Assembly (NCBI RefSeq): GCF_044197065.1
Contig: NZ_JBIQOI010000005.1
Location: forward strand, 62,001 to 126,000
DNA from: Kluyvera ascorbata_C
Lineage (GTDB): Bacteria > Pseudomonadota > Gammaproteobacteria > Enterobacterales > Enterobacteriaceae
Direction: 5' to 3'
DNA: 64,000 nt
The notes below the pieces were generated by a model. That model searched no databases and had not been told where the DNA came from. It saw nothing but the letters and a program-made list of their open reading frames with translations. The stretch's first letter is position 1, and each line of letters begins with the position of its first letter. Below are positions 32,217 through 40,920 of the stretch, in pieces. The position numbers were made by a program, and so were the translations under genes.

Positions 32217-34463
32217 ATGCTCACGCGCTTACGCGAAATTGTTGAGAAGGTCGCGAGTGCGCCTCGTCTGAACGAGGCGCTGGATATTCTGGTCACTGAC
32301 GTCTGCCACGCGATGGAGACGGAGGTTTGCTCGGTCTATCTCGCTGACAACGATCGACGCTGCTTTTATCTGATGGCGACCCGTGGTCTGAAAAAGCCAC
32401 GCGGTCGTACCATTACGCTCGCCTTTGATGAAGGTATTGTTGGCCTGGTTGGCCGACTGGCCGAACCCATCAACCTTGCTGACGCGCAAAAACACCCCAG
32501 CTATAAATATATTCCCTCCGTAAAAGAAGAGCGCTTCCGCGCGTTTCTTGGCGTGCCGATTATCCAGCGCCGTCAACTGCTGGGCGTACTGGTGGTGCAG
32601 CAGCGTGAACTGCGTCAGTTCGACGAAAGCGAAGAGTCATTCCTGGTGACGCTCGCCACACAAATGGCGGCAATCCTCTCTCAATCTCAGCTGACGGCGC
32701 TGTTTGGTCAGTATCGTCAGACGCGCATTCGCGCGCTGCCCGCCTCGCCGGGCGTAGCGATTGCCGAAGGCTGGATGGACGCGACCCTGCCATTAATGGA
32801 GCAGGTTTACGAAGCCTCCTCGCTGGACACCGCGCTTGAGCGCGAGCGCTTAACCGGCGCGCTGGAAGAGGCGGCGAACGAATTCCGCCGCTACAGCAAA
32901 CGCTATGCCGCCGGGGCGCAAAAAGAGACGGCGGCAATTTTTGACCTCTATTCGCACCTGCTCTCTGATGCCAGCCTGCGCCGCGAGCTGTTTGCGGAAG
33001 TGGATAAAGGCTCGGTTGCCGAATGGTCGGTGAAGAAAGTCATCGAGAAGTTCGCCGAACAGTTTGCCGCGCTGAGCGACGGCTATCTGAAAGAGCGGGC
33101 GGGCGATCTGCGTACGCTTGGGCAGCGCCTGCTGTTCCATCTTGATGACACCACCCAGGGCGCTAACGGTTGGCCAGAGCGCTTTGTGCTGGTGGCCGAC
33201 GAGCTTTCTGCGGCGACGCTGGCGGAAGTTCCACAGGATCGGTTAGCCGGTGTGGTCGTCCGCGACGGTGCCGCTAACTCCCACGCGGCGATTATGGTTC
33301 GCGCGCTGGGCATTCCTACGGTGATGGGCGCGGATATCCAACCTGCCGTCCTTCATGGGCGTACGCTGGTGGTGGACGGCTATCGCGGCGAACTGCTGGT
33401 CGATCCCGAACCGATCCTGGTGCAGGAATACCAGCGCCTTATCAGCGAAGAAAATGAGCTGAGCCGCCTGGCGGAAGGGGACGTTGAGCGTCCGGCCGAA
33501 CTGAAAAGCGGCGAGCGCGTGAAGGTGATGCTCAACGCCGGTTTAAGCCCGGAACATGAACAAAAGCTGGGTCGTCGCATCGACGGCATCGGCCTGTATC
33601 GCACCGAAATTCCGTTTATGCTGCAAAGCGGCTTCCCATCGGAAGAGGAGCAGGTGGCGCAGTATCAGGGCATGCTGCAGATGTTTAACGATAAGCCCGT
33701 GACGCTGCGTACGCTCGACGTTGGGGCGGATAAACAGCTGCCGTACATGCCAATTAGCGAAGAGAACCCGTGTCTTGGCTGGCGCGGGATCCGCATCACG
33801 CTCGATCAGCCAGAGATCTTCCTTATCCAGGTGCGCGCAATGCTGCGTGCTAACGCGGCAACCGGCAATCTCAGCATTCTGCTGCCGATGATCACTAATC
33901 TGGAAGAGGTGGACGAAGCACGCCGCCTTATCGACCGCGCCGGTCGTGAAGTGGAAGAGATGATCGGCTACGCGATTCCAAAACCGCGTATCGGGATCAT
34001 GCTGGAAGTGCCGTCGATGATCTTCATGCTGCCGAATCTGGTAAATCGCGTCGATTTCATTTCGGTTGGCACCAACGATCTGACCCAGTACGTGCTGGCG
34101 GTAGACCGTAACAACACGCGCGTCGCCAGCATGTATGACAGCCTGCACCCAGGCATGATTCGGGTGTTGTCGATGATTGTCCAGGAAGCCGAACGCTACG
34201 GCATTGATTTACGCCTGTGCGGCGAAATGGCGGGCGACCCGATGTGCGTCACCATTCTGGTAGGGCTGGGCTTCCGTCATTTGTCGATGAACGGCCGCTC
34301 GGTGGCGCGCGTGAAGTATCTGCTGCGTAATATCGACCTTGAAGATGCCGAAACGCTGGCGCGTCGCAGTCTCGACGCGCAGATGGCTACCGAAGTGCGC
34401 CATCAGGTCGCGGCGTTTATGGAGCGCCGTGGCCTTGGCGGCTTGATTCGCGGCGGCCTGTAG
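32217..34463 (+). CDS. ptsP: Nitrogen-PTS enzyme I (EI-Ntr), PtsP
   Basis: First phosphoryl carrier of the regulatory nitrogen PTS (748 residues), passing phosphate from PEP to NPr (PtsO). An N-terminal GAF domain (about residues 1-150), which senses glutamine or other metabolites, precedes the EI core. The phosphorylated His356 is in AANSHAAIMV. The PEP-binding TIM barrel has GIGLYRTEIPFM, RTLDVGADK and the active-site LRLCGEMAGD. It follows rppH directly. No promoter of its own is evident. Confidence 0.97.
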   Translation: MLTRLREIVEKVASAPRLNEALDILVTDVCHAMETEVCSVYLADNDRRCFYLMATRGLKKPRGRTITLAFDEGIVGLVGRLAEPINLADAQKHPSYKYIPSVKEERFRAFLGVPIIQRRQLLGVLVVQQRELRQFDESEESFLVTLATQMAAILSQSQLTALFGQYRQTRIRALPASPGVAIAEGWMDATLPLMEQVYEASSLDTALERERLTGALEEAANEFRRYSKRYAAGAQKETAAIFDLYSHLLSDASLRRELFAEVDKGSVAEWSVKKVIEKFAEQFAALSDGYLKERAGDLRTLGQRLLFHLDDTTQGANGWPERFVLVADELSAATLAEVPQDRLAGVVVRDGAANSHAAIMVRALGIPTVMGADIQPAVLHGRTLVVDGYRGELLVDPEPILVQEYQRLISEENELSRLAEGDVERPAELKSGERVKVMLNAGLSPEHEQKLGRRIDGIGLYRTEIPFMLQSGFPSEEEQVAQYQGMLQMFNDKPVTLRTLDVGADKQLPYMPISEENPCLGWRGIRITLDQPEIFLIQVRAMLRANAATGNLSILLPMITNLEEVDEARRLIDRAGREVEEMIGYAIPKPRIGIMLEVPSMIFMLPNLVNRVDFISVGTNDLTQYVLAVDRNNTRVASMYDSLHPGMIRVLSMIVQEAERYGIDLRLCGEMAGDPMCVTILVGLGFRHLSMNGRSVARVKYLLRNIDLEDAETLARRSLDAQMATEVRHQVAAFMERRGLGGLIRGGL

Positions 34464-34506
34464 GCAGCCTGGCGCACATTGTCGGATGTACATTCTGCAC
34501 CACCTC

Positions 34507-34535
34507 GTAGCCCGGCCGAGCGTAGCGACGCCGGG
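34507..34535. repeat. Single REP-like unit between ptsP and lgt
   Basis: GTAGCCCGGCCGAGCG through GACGCCGGG is a diverged copy of the arm that forms the inverted repeat after araE. It lies in the 234-base ptsP-lgt gap; the rest of that gap probably contains the lgt promoter. Confidence 0.7.
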
Positions 34536-34697
34536 ATCTCACGAAGCTCTCCGTTTATACATATCTTTTACATCTTCAGCGCATCATCTCTTATCTCCCC
34601 TGTGCTATCATTCGCACCTTTGGAGCGCCAGAAACGTCCGGCGCGCATCTCTACCGCTGTCCACTTTCGGCGGAATAACAAGCATTTGTGGTGACAG

Positions 34698-35570
34698 ATG
34701 AATAGTGGTTATCTGCGTTTCCCGGACTTTGATCCGGTAATTTTCTCCATCGGACCGGTTTCCCTGCATTGGTACGGCATGATGTACCTTGTGGGCTTTA
34801 TCTTTGCCATGTGGCTGGCGACGCGTCGAGCGAACCGCCCAAACAGCGGCTGGACCAAAAACGAAGTTGAAAACCTGCTGTACGCGGGCTTCCTCGGGGT
34901 ATTTCTCGGCGGGCGCATCGGTTACGTCATGTTCTACAATTTCGACTCCTTCCTGCATGACCCGCTGTATCTGTTCCGCGTGTGGGACGGTGGGATGTCC
35001 TTCCACGGCGGCCTGATTGGCGTGATCGTGGTGATGATTATCTTCGCCAAACGCACCAAGCGTACCTTCTTCCAGGTGTCTGACTTTATTGCGCCGCTGA
35101 TTCCGTTTGGTCTTGGCTGCGGCCGTCTGGGGAACTTTATCAACGGCGAACTGTGGGGCCGCGTCGACCCGAGCTTCCACTACACCATGCTGTTCCCGGG
35201 CTCCCGTGCGGAAGACCTGGCGCTGCTGCCGTCTCACCCTGAATGGCAAACGCTGTTTGATACCTACGGCTCGCTGCCGCGCCATGCGTCCCAGCTGTAC
35301 GAACTGGCGCTGGAAGGCGTGGTGCTGTTCCTGATCCTGAACTTCTTTATCCGTAAACCACGCCCGGCGGGCTCGGTCTCCGGCCTGTTCCTGATTGGCT
35401 ACGGCCTGTTCCGTATCATCTCTGAATTCTTCCGCCAGCCGGACGCGCAGTTCACCGGTGAGTGGGTGCAGTACATCAGCATGGGGCAGATTCTTTCGAT
35501 TCCGATGGTGCTTGCGGGTATCATTATGATGGTCTGGGCGTTTCGCCGTCCGCAGCAACAGATCTCCTGA
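34698..35570 (+). CDS. lgt: Prolipoprotein diacylglyceryl transferase Lgt
   Basis: Essential inner-membrane enzyme (290 residues, seven helices) that attaches diacylglycerol to the lipobox cysteine of prolipoproteins, including YgdR in this window. His103 (SFHGGLIGV) and Arg143 in the signature GRLGNFINGELWGRV are present at the same positions as in E. coli. The ATG is preceded by a weak ribosome-binding site, GTGGTGACAG. thyA follows 6 bases after the stop, its ribosome-binding site overlapping the lgt stop. Confidence 0.97.
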   Translation: MNSGYLRFPDFDPVIFSIGPVSLHWYGMMYLVGFIFAMWLATRRANRPNSGWTKNEVENLLYAGFLGVFLGGRIGYVMFYNFDSFLHDPLYLFRVWDGGMSFHGGLIGVIVVMIIFAKRTKRTFFQVSDFIAPLIPFGLGCGRLGNFINGELWGRVDPSFHYTMLFPGSRAEDLALLPSHPEWQTLFDTYGSLPRHASQLYELALEGVVLFLILNFFIRKPRPAGSVSGLFLIGYGLFRIISEFFRQPDAQFTGEWVQYISMGQILSIPMVLAGIIMMVWAFRRPQQQIS

Positions 35571-35576
35571 GGAAGC

Positions 35577-36371
35577 ATGAAACAGTATCTTGAACTGATG
35601 CAGAAGGTGCTCGATGAGGGCACCCAGAAAAACGACCGTACCGGCACCGGCACCGTCTCCATTTTTGGCCACCAGATGCGCTTTAACCTGCAAGAAGGTT
35701 TCCCGCTGGTGACCACCAAGCGCTGCCACCTGCGCTCCATCATCCACGAACTGCTGTGGTTCCTGCAGGGCGACACCAACGTTGCCTACCTGCACGAAAA
35801 CAACGTCAGCATCTGGGATGAATGGGCCGACGAGAACGGCAACCTGGGCCCGGTGTATGGTAAACAATGGCGCGCCTGGCCGACGCCGGATGGCCGCCAT
35901 ATCGACCAGATCACCACCGTGATGAACCAGCTGAAAAATGACCCGGACTCGCGCCGTATCATCGTTTCTGCGTGGAACGTCGGTGAACTGGACAAAATGG
36001 CGCTGGCGCCTTGCCACGCGTTCTTCCAGTTCTACGTGGCTGACGGCAAACTTTCCTGCCAGCTCTATCAGCGCTCCTGCGACGTGTTCCTCGGTCTGCC
36101 ATTCAACATCGCCAGCTATGCGCTGCTGGTGCATATGATGGCGCAGCAGTGCGACCTGGAAGTCGGTGATTTTGTCTGGACCGGCGGGGATACTCACCTG
36201 TACAGCAACCACATGGAACAGACCGCGCTGCAGCTGACCCGCGAACCGCGCGCGCTGCCGAAGCTGGTGATTAAACGCAAGCCGGAGTCTATTTTTGACT
36301 ACCGCTTTGATGACTTCGAAATCGAAGGTTACGACCCGCACCCGGGTATCAAAGCGCCGGTGGCGATTTAA
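35577..36371 (+). CDS. thyA: Thymidylate synthase
   Basis: Converts dUMP to dTMP with methylenetetrahydrofolate (264 residues, the E. coli length). The catalytic Cys146 is in LAPCHAFFQFY, the phosphate-binding arginine pair in DSRRIIVSAWN, and the folate-binding C-terminus ends PVAI. It is co-transcribed with lgt: 6 bases apart, with GAGGAAG as the ribosome-binding site. A strong terminator follows. Confidence 0.98.
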   Translation: MKQYLELMQKVLDEGTQKNDRTGTGTVSIFGHQMRFNLQEGFPLVTTKRCHLRSIIHELLWFLQGDTNVAYLHENNVSIWDEWADENGNLGPVYGKQWRAWPTPDGRHIDQITTVMNQLKNDPDSRRIIVSAWNVGELDKMALAPCHAFFQFYVADGKLSCQLYQRSCDVFLGLPFNIASYALLVHMMAQQCDLEVGDFVWTGGDTHLYSNHMEQTALQLTREPRALPKLVIKRKPESIFDYRFDDFEIEGYDPHPGIKAPVAI

Positions 36372-36384
36372 CGGGCATCACCAT

Positions 36385-36414
36385 AAAAAACGGCGCACTC
36401 TGCGCCGTTTTTTT
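36385..36414. terminator. Bidirectional terminator between thyA and the MFS gene
   Basis: CGGCGCA and TGCGCCG arms with a CTC loop, flanked by six A and seven T, form a classic two-way terminator for the convergent genes. The stop codon of the MFS gene (36413-36415) lies within its edge. Confidence 0.93.
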
Positions 36415-37696
36415 ATGCCGTCGTTAATACCTCTCGCCGCGGTTGGCGTACCAGCGCCACCAGCGCCACAATCCCTACCACCGCCAGCACGCTCGCCAGA
36501 ATAAACGCCGAGTTATAGCCCCCACCGTACTGAATCAACAGGCCGGTTACCGCCGGAGACATAATTCCCGCCAGGTTGGCCAGCAGATGCACGAAGCCAC
36601 CGGTCGTACCAATACGGTCGGCAGGCACGATATCCTGCAATAGCGACCAGCAGGCCTGCGGTGTCATATAGGCGAAAACGGTGGCAACGGTAATGCAGGC
36701 CACCGCGCTGAACAGGCTATGGGTATAGGCGGTGGCGAGCACGGCAACCGCGGCCACGGCCAGCCCGATAAAAATCACCAGCTTGCGGGAGAGCAAGAAG
36801 TTGCCGCTCTTACGATACAGCGCATCGCAGACCATCCCGCCGCCTAAGAATCCAAGCGTCGCGCCGAGCCACGGCAGGATGCCGATAATGCTCATGCTCT
36901 TAATATCCAGATGCTGGAAGTCGGTCAGGTAGCTTGGCAGCCAGGAGAGGAAAAAGTACTGAATGTAGTTAAAGCAGAAGAACGCCGCCGCCACGCCCAG
37001 TACCGCAGGCGAGAGGATATAGTGCCAGAAGGAGTGCGTCGACTGCGCGTTAGCGTCGCTAACCGCCGAGGTTGCAGGGCGCTGGCTGCTAATAAGCTGA
37101 GCTTCTTCCGGGCTAACTGAAGGGTGCATTTCAGGCTTATCGCGGAACAGCCACAGCCATGCGCAAACCCACAAAATGCCCATCAGGGCGATGACGACAA
37201 AGGCCACGCGCCAGCCAAACGCTAATCCGACTAACCCTACTACCGGGGCGGCAATGGCGGCACCCAGCGGCTGCCCGGCGTTGGTAAAGCCGACCGCCCG
37301 ACCAATTTCCTTACGCGGGAACCAGTTGGAAATCGACTTATTGGTGGTGGTGCCCATTGGCCCTTCGCCAATGCCAAACAGCACGCGGGCAATCAGCAAC
37401 TGCCAGAAGCCAGTGACCAGCGCGGTAATGCCGCAGAAAATAGACCAGATGGTGGCCGCCCAGGCGTAAACCTTACGTGGACCAAACTTATCGGCCCCCC
37501 AGCCACCGATAAAGCAGAACAGGCAGTAGCCGACGAAGAAGCAGCTGAATAAAAAGCCCAACTGGGCATCGTTAATATGCAGGTCGGCTTTGACCAGCGG
37601 CGCCATAACCGACAGCGCGGCGCGGTCCATGTAGTTCAGCATCCCGGCGAAGAACAGCAGCAGGGCGATAATCACGCGATAGCGATTTTTAAACAT
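36413..37696 (-). CDS. MFS transporter, anion:cation symporter family (sugar acid)
   Basis: Twelve-helix major facilitator (427 residues). The N-terminus YRVIIALLLFFAGMLNYMDRAAL and the ADKFGPRKVYAW loop are typical of the ACS family, which carries hexonates, hexarates and hexuronates (relatives include GudP, GarP and RhmT). ATG 37696 is preceded by AAGGAGAAC and is preferred over a frame extending 27 codons further. It overlaps the upstream enolase-superfamily gene by 8 bases, so it likely imports that enzyme's substrate. The pair is absent from this place in E. coli. The exact substrate cannot be told. Confidence 0.87.
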   Translation of the reverse strand: MFKNRYRVIIALLLFFAGMLNYMDRAALSVMAPLVKADLHINDAQLGFLFSCFFVGYCLFCFIGGWGADKFGPRKVYAWAATIWSIFCGITALVTGFWQLLIARVLFGIGEGPMGTTTNKSISNWFPRKEIGRAVGFTNAGQPLGAAIAAPVVGLVGLAFGWRVAFVVIALMGILWVCAWLWLFRDKPEMHPSVSPEEAQLISSQRPATSAVSDANAQSTHSFWHYILSPAVLGVAAAFFCFNYIQYFFLSWLPSYLTDFQHLDIKSMSIIGILPWLGATLGFLGGGMVCDALYRKSGNFLLSRKLVIFIGLAVAAVAVLATAYTHSLFSAVACITVATVFAYMTPQACWSLLQDIVPADRIGTTGGFVHLLANLAGIMSPAVTGLLIQYGGGYNSAFILASVLAVVGIVALVALVRQPRREVLTTA

Positions 37697-38843
37697 GATG
37701 TTCTCCTTTCGCACTGGAGCAAACGGCGAAATCAATACGGTAGTCCGCAAGCACCTGAGCATCTGGCATAAAGCCAATGCCCGGTGCGTCCGGCAGCGTC
37801 ATTTTGGGCTGGAAATTCAGGAACGGATGCAGCGGTGGGGTCCACTGTAGCCACGGCACCTCCAGACGTGTCGTTTCAGGTAGCAGCGCCACAAGCTGCG
37901 CAGCCGCCATCATGCCGGCACCGTAGTAGAAACAGTGTGGGATAACCGTCACCGGGTAGCATTTTGCCTGTTCAAACACGCGCAGCATGGCGGTAATACC
38001 GCCCACTTTGGTGACGCTGGGCTGGATAATATCGACGGCGCCGGAAGCCATCAGATGAAGAAGGTCGCCATCCCCGGCGGCGTTTTCCCCCGCAGAAAGC
38101 GGAATGCCCGCAGTGCGGACATAGGCCAGCGCATCCGTATCTTCTGGCGGCCAGACCGGCTCTTCCAGCCATTTCAGGTTCAGCCCTGCCCATGACTCGG
38201 CCTGGCGGAAAGCCTCTTCGGCGCTCCACGGACAGTTCACATCAACCATGATCTCCGCCTGGTTGCCTACGGCTTCACGCGCGGCGGCAACGGCTTCACG
38301 GGTGGTTTCATGGAGTTTAATTTCACGGTAGCCCCGTTCAAATACCTGGGAAACCTGACGGGCAACCGCCTCCGGTTGGTTGTCATAGCTCACCAGGCTT
38401 GGATAGAGCCCAATCTGGTTGCGGACGGCGCCAAGCATCTTCCACAGCGGTTTCTGCGCCTGCTTGCCGAGTAAGTCCCACAGCGCAATATCGATAGCCG
38501 ACAGCGCATAGCGTACCGGGCCGGTACGCCCGAAGCCGTGGAAAGCCTGTTCCGCGTCTTTCATCAGCGCTTCAATTTCCGTAACGGAATCAAACTGCCG
38601 GTTGATGAAGAAGGGCGCGACGGCGCTTTCTAACGCGGTAAAGGTGACGGGGTTAATCAGATGGCCGAACGCTTCGCCCCAGCCGCAGAGTCCCGTATCG
38701 CTATAGACGGCAACAAGCAGGGTTTCCATCTTCGTCACCCTTGATGAGGCCGCATTGTAATCCTGTTGCTCTGAACCACTCTTTTCCCTGCCGGAATCGA
38801 AAGGAATGGCGAGCCGGATGATTTCAATTTTTTCTATTTTCAT
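37689..38843 (-). CDS. Enolase-superfamily sugar-acid dehydratase or cycloisomerase
   Basis: Mandelate-racemase/muconate-lactonising type enzyme (384 residues). The N-terminal capping domain is followed by a modified TIM barrel with metal ligands Asp201 (IMVDVNCPW), Glu227 (KWLEEPV) and Glu253 (LSAGENA). A conserved His303 (VIPHCFYYG) is present. At the second barrel strand, where many relatives have K-x-K, this protein has Lys176-Leu-His178 (REIKLHETT), so its acid/base chemistry may differ. It is the first gene of a two-gene leftward operon with a sugar-acid transporter. Rhamnonate, galactarate or anhydro-galactonate type substrates are possible, but I cannot choose. Confidence 0.8.
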   Translation of the reverse strand: MKIEKIEIIRLAIPFDSGREKSGSEQQDYNAASSRVTKMETLLVAVYSDTGLCGWGEAFGHLINPVTFTALESAVAPFFINRQFDSVTEIEALMKDAEQAFHGFGRTGPVRYALSAIDIALWDLLGKQAQKPLWKMLGAVRNQIGLYPSLVSYDNQPEAVARQVSQVFERGYREIKLHETTREAVAAAREAVGNQAEIMVDVNCPWSAEEAFRQAESWAGLNLKWLEEPVWPPEDTDALAYVRTAGIPLSAGENAAGDGDLLHLMASGAVDIIQPSVTKVGGITAMLRVFEQAKCYPVTVIPHCFYYGAGMMAAAQLVALLPETTRLEVPWLQWTPPLHPFLNFQPKMTLPDAPGIGFMPDAQVLADYRIDFAVCSSAKGEHHV

Positions 38844-39195
38844 TTTTATTCCGGGCGTTTCGTAGAGGTAAGACTTTGCAAAATCATTATTACGTAAACG
38901 ACGCTAATGTGTTTTATGCAGATGCCAATAGATTTGCGCGAAATTTCGCCTGAAATTGGGCGATGGCTGGGATTTGTGTGCGAGCTATCACAGCTTTTGC
39001 ATCCGGGTAATTGACCACTCACAGCGTGTATGAATAAGCGGAGGTTTCGCTTTTTGTTTTTCTGCCGCCGTTTTGCGAGGCGATATCCAATGTTCGCTGC
39101 ATCTTGCAGCAAACGTGAAAATTCCGCTGAAGGCGGCTCGTAAAATCCAGAAACCTCGCTCGTGGCGTGGCTTTCCGCTAGGCATACTTGCCGCC
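38844..39195. promoter_or_regulatory. Divergent intergenic region, enolase-family gene / ppdA
   Basis: The 352-base gap has no gene that I can support. On the minus strand a TTGGCA (-35-like) and TAATAAT (-10-like) occur upstream of the enolase-family gene, whose own ribosome-binding site is weak. On the ppdA side a small hairpin GCTGCATCTTGCAGC is present near 39097-39111, and no regulator site is recognisable. No gene for a dedicated regulator accompanies the sugar-acid pair. Confidence 0.45.
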
Positions 39196-39654
39196 ATGAA
39201 GAAAGAACGGGGCTATACCCTTATTGAAACGCTGGTGGCGTTAACGCTGGTGCTTATTCTTAGCGCCTCTGGTCTTTACGGCTGGCGAAACTGGCAACAG
39301 TCACAGCGCCTATGGCAAACCGCCAGCGAACTGCGCGGCTTTCTGACGGCAATGCGTAGCGATGCTAATTGGCAGAACCACGATCGCCGATTCCGGGTTA
39401 ATCGTCATGCCGTGGCGTGGTGCCTGGTGGCAGATGACACGGTTCTGGACGGCTGTCCTGCGGGAAACCCGGCGGTCTATCGCTCGCAATGGGCCGAAGT
39501 TGAGTTAACGAAAATCACGCCGAATCTGGCTTTCTTTGGCCTGCGTAATACGGCATGGGCTGGCAGCATTACGCTGGAAAGTGAGGTGGGAAGCTGGACG
39601 ATACTTATCTCGAGCTGGGGACGGGTACGTTTATGTGAGGGGGCAACATGCTGA
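39196..39654 (+). CDS. ppdA: Prepilin-like protein PpdA
   Basis: Type IV pilin/pseudopilin-like minor protein (152 residues). The prepilin peptidase motif is KKERG|YTLIETLVALTLVL: a short basic leader, cleavage after Gly, Glu at +5, then the hydrophobic helix. Here the +1 residue is Tyr, as in E. coli PpdA. It heads the tightly packed ppdA-ppdB-ygdB-ppdC-recC-ptrA-recB-recD run. The Shine-Dalgarno is poor (nearest AGG about 14 bases away), which suggests low expression. Upstream in-frame codons are not pilin-like and are excluded. Confidence 0.9.
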   Translation: MKKERGYTLIETLVALTLVLILSASGLYGWRNWQQSQRLWQTASELRGFLTAMRSDANWQNHDRRFRVNRHAVAWCLVADDTVLDGCPAGNPAVYRSQWAEVELTKITPNLAFFGLRNTAWAGSITLESEVGSWTILISSWGRVRLCEGATC

Positions 39655-40202
39655 TGCGTGGCTTTTCACTGCTGGAAGTGCTGATTGCGATGGCTATCAG
39701 CAGCATTTTATTGCTGGGGGCTTCCCGATTTTTGCCCGCATTGCAGCGCGGCATATTCCAGCAGATGCGGCAGCAAGCGCTCGAAGACGATCTCTGGCAG
39801 AGCGCCTTCACCATTGCTAAGCACCTACAGCGTGCGGGCTACTGTGGCGGCGACGGTTGTGTTGGCGAGGCGCTGCAAATCGCGCAACAGGGGGCGTGCG
39901 TCATTGCGCGCTGGGATAGTAACAGCAATGGCGTCTGGGAAACCGCGCCAGCGGATAGCGCCGATACTATCGGTTTTCGCCTGCAATCCGGCGTGCTGGA
40001 AACGCTGCGCGGGGTGAATACCTGCAATGATAAAGGCTGGAACAAAATGACCGACCCGAATACGGTGACGGTTACGATGTTTGAGGTGACGCGTCATGTG
40101 AACTCAGGCTACACACCGGATCTGTTTATTACCCTCTCTGCGATGGCCGCGGGTAACATCGCGGCGAGCGTGCAGTACGGCGTGACGGGATACAACCAGT
40201 GA
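39648..40202 (+). CDS. ppdB: Prepilin-like protein PpdB
   Basis: Pseudopilin-like protein (184 residues) with the cleavage and helix motif MRG|FSLLEVLIAMAISSILLL. Start at ATG 39648 or at the second in-frame ATG (39654); both overlap the ppdA stop. The C-terminal domain contains cysteine pairs (GYCGGDGC and NTCND) typical of minor pseudopilins. Its function in this organism is not evident; the homologous E. coli genes are thought to be minor pilins of a cryptic type IV system. Confidence 0.9.
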   Translation: MLMRGFSLLEVLIAMAISSILLLGASRFLPALQRGIFQQMRQQALEDDLWQSAFTIAKHLQRAGYCGGDGCVGEALQIAQQGACVIARWDSNSNGVWETAPADSADTIGFRLQSGVLETLRGVNTCNDKGWNKMTDPNTVTVTMFEVTRHVNSGYTPDLFITLSAMAAGNIAASVQYGVTGYNQ

Positions 40203-40603
40203 ACCGTGAGCTCGGCGTTTCGTCACTGGCGATGGTGCTCATGCTGCTGGTCTTAGGGAGCCTGATGCTCCAGGGGTTAAATCAGGCGCAGCGCCAGCAG
40301 ATGCAGAAAGTGAGCAACGAAAGTCGCTTGATTCAGCGTACCGCGGAGGTTCACTCCGCCTTACAGTGGGGGAAGGTTCAGCGCTGGAAGACAGAGGCTG
40401 GGGTGCAATGCCAGGTTTATGAATCCGACAGCCGGGTCTGCCTGCGGCGCTTTAGCGACGACACACTGCTGCTGATAGCAAAAAATGACGCGCTCAGCCT
40501 CTGGCAGTCGGGCACATGGGAAAACGGAAACCTCCATTTTTCGCCGCATGGCTGGAGTGATTTTTGCCCTTTAAAGGAGGCTGCGTTATGCCAGACACCC
40601 TGA
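40199..40603 (+). CDS. ygdB: Minor pilin-like protein YgdB
   Basis: Single-pass membrane protein (134 residues) with an N-terminal hydrophobic helix, GVSSLAMVLMLLVLGSLMLQ, after a short MNREL leader, but no GFxxxE motif: a PilX-like minor component. GTG start overlapping the ppdB stop by four bases. The ending HGWSDFCPLKEAALCQ matches E. coli YgdB. Part of the same operon. Confidence 0.9.
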   Translation: MNRELGVSSLAMVLMLLVLGSLMLQGLNQAQRQQMQKVSNESRLIQRTAEVHSALQWGKVQRWKTEAGVQCQVYESDSRVCLRRFSDDTLLLIAKNDALSLWQSGTWENGNLHFSPHGWSDFCPLKEAALCQTP

Positions 40604-40908
40604 AAATCAGAGGCTTTAGCTTGCCGGAAGTGGTGCTGGCGATGTTTCTGATGGTGAGCGTAGTGACGGCGCTTGGCGGCTATTATCGCGTGCTGGCAAC
40701 CAGCAGCGTTGAGCTTAATCAGTACCGCCAGATGTGGCGCTACGCCTGGGTGCAAACGCAGCAGCAGGCGCAGACGCTTCCCGACGGCTGGACGCGCGAG
40801 CGGGGGCAGACATCGTCACAACGTTGTGTCAGCATCAATGCTACTATTACCACCCCCATGGGCAGGCAGGGGCGTATGTCTCGTCTGCATTGCCCGGTCA
40901 GTCAGTAG
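40588..40908 (+). CDS. ppdC: Prepilin-like protein PpdC
   Basis: Small pseudopilin-like protein (106 residues) with motif KIRG|FSLPEVVLAMFLMV. ATG 40588 has an excellent AAAGGAGG seven bases ahead and overlaps the ygdB 3' end by 16 bases; the eight-codon upstream extension is rejected. The C-terminus GRMSRLHCPVSQ matches E. coli PpdC. recC starts 12 bases after its stop. Confidence 0.9.
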   Translation: MPDTLKIRGFSLPEVVLAMFLMVSVVTALGGYYRVLATSSVELNQYRQMWRYAWVQTQQQAQTLPDGWTRERGQTSSQRCVSINATITTPMGRQGRMSRLHCPVSQ

Positions 40909-40920
40909 TCAGGAGCGATT

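Noticed and set aside
34608..36341. A 577-codon open frame on the minus strand across lgt and thyA
   Set aside because: It is entirely antisense to two clearly conserved genes, has no domain resemblance, and its composition (His, Gln and Arg-rich) is the mirror of GC-rich codons.
36413..36415. MFS gene truncated by the thyA terminator
   Set aside because: The stop codon merely overlaps the edge of the terminator; the protein has full length for the family (427 residues).
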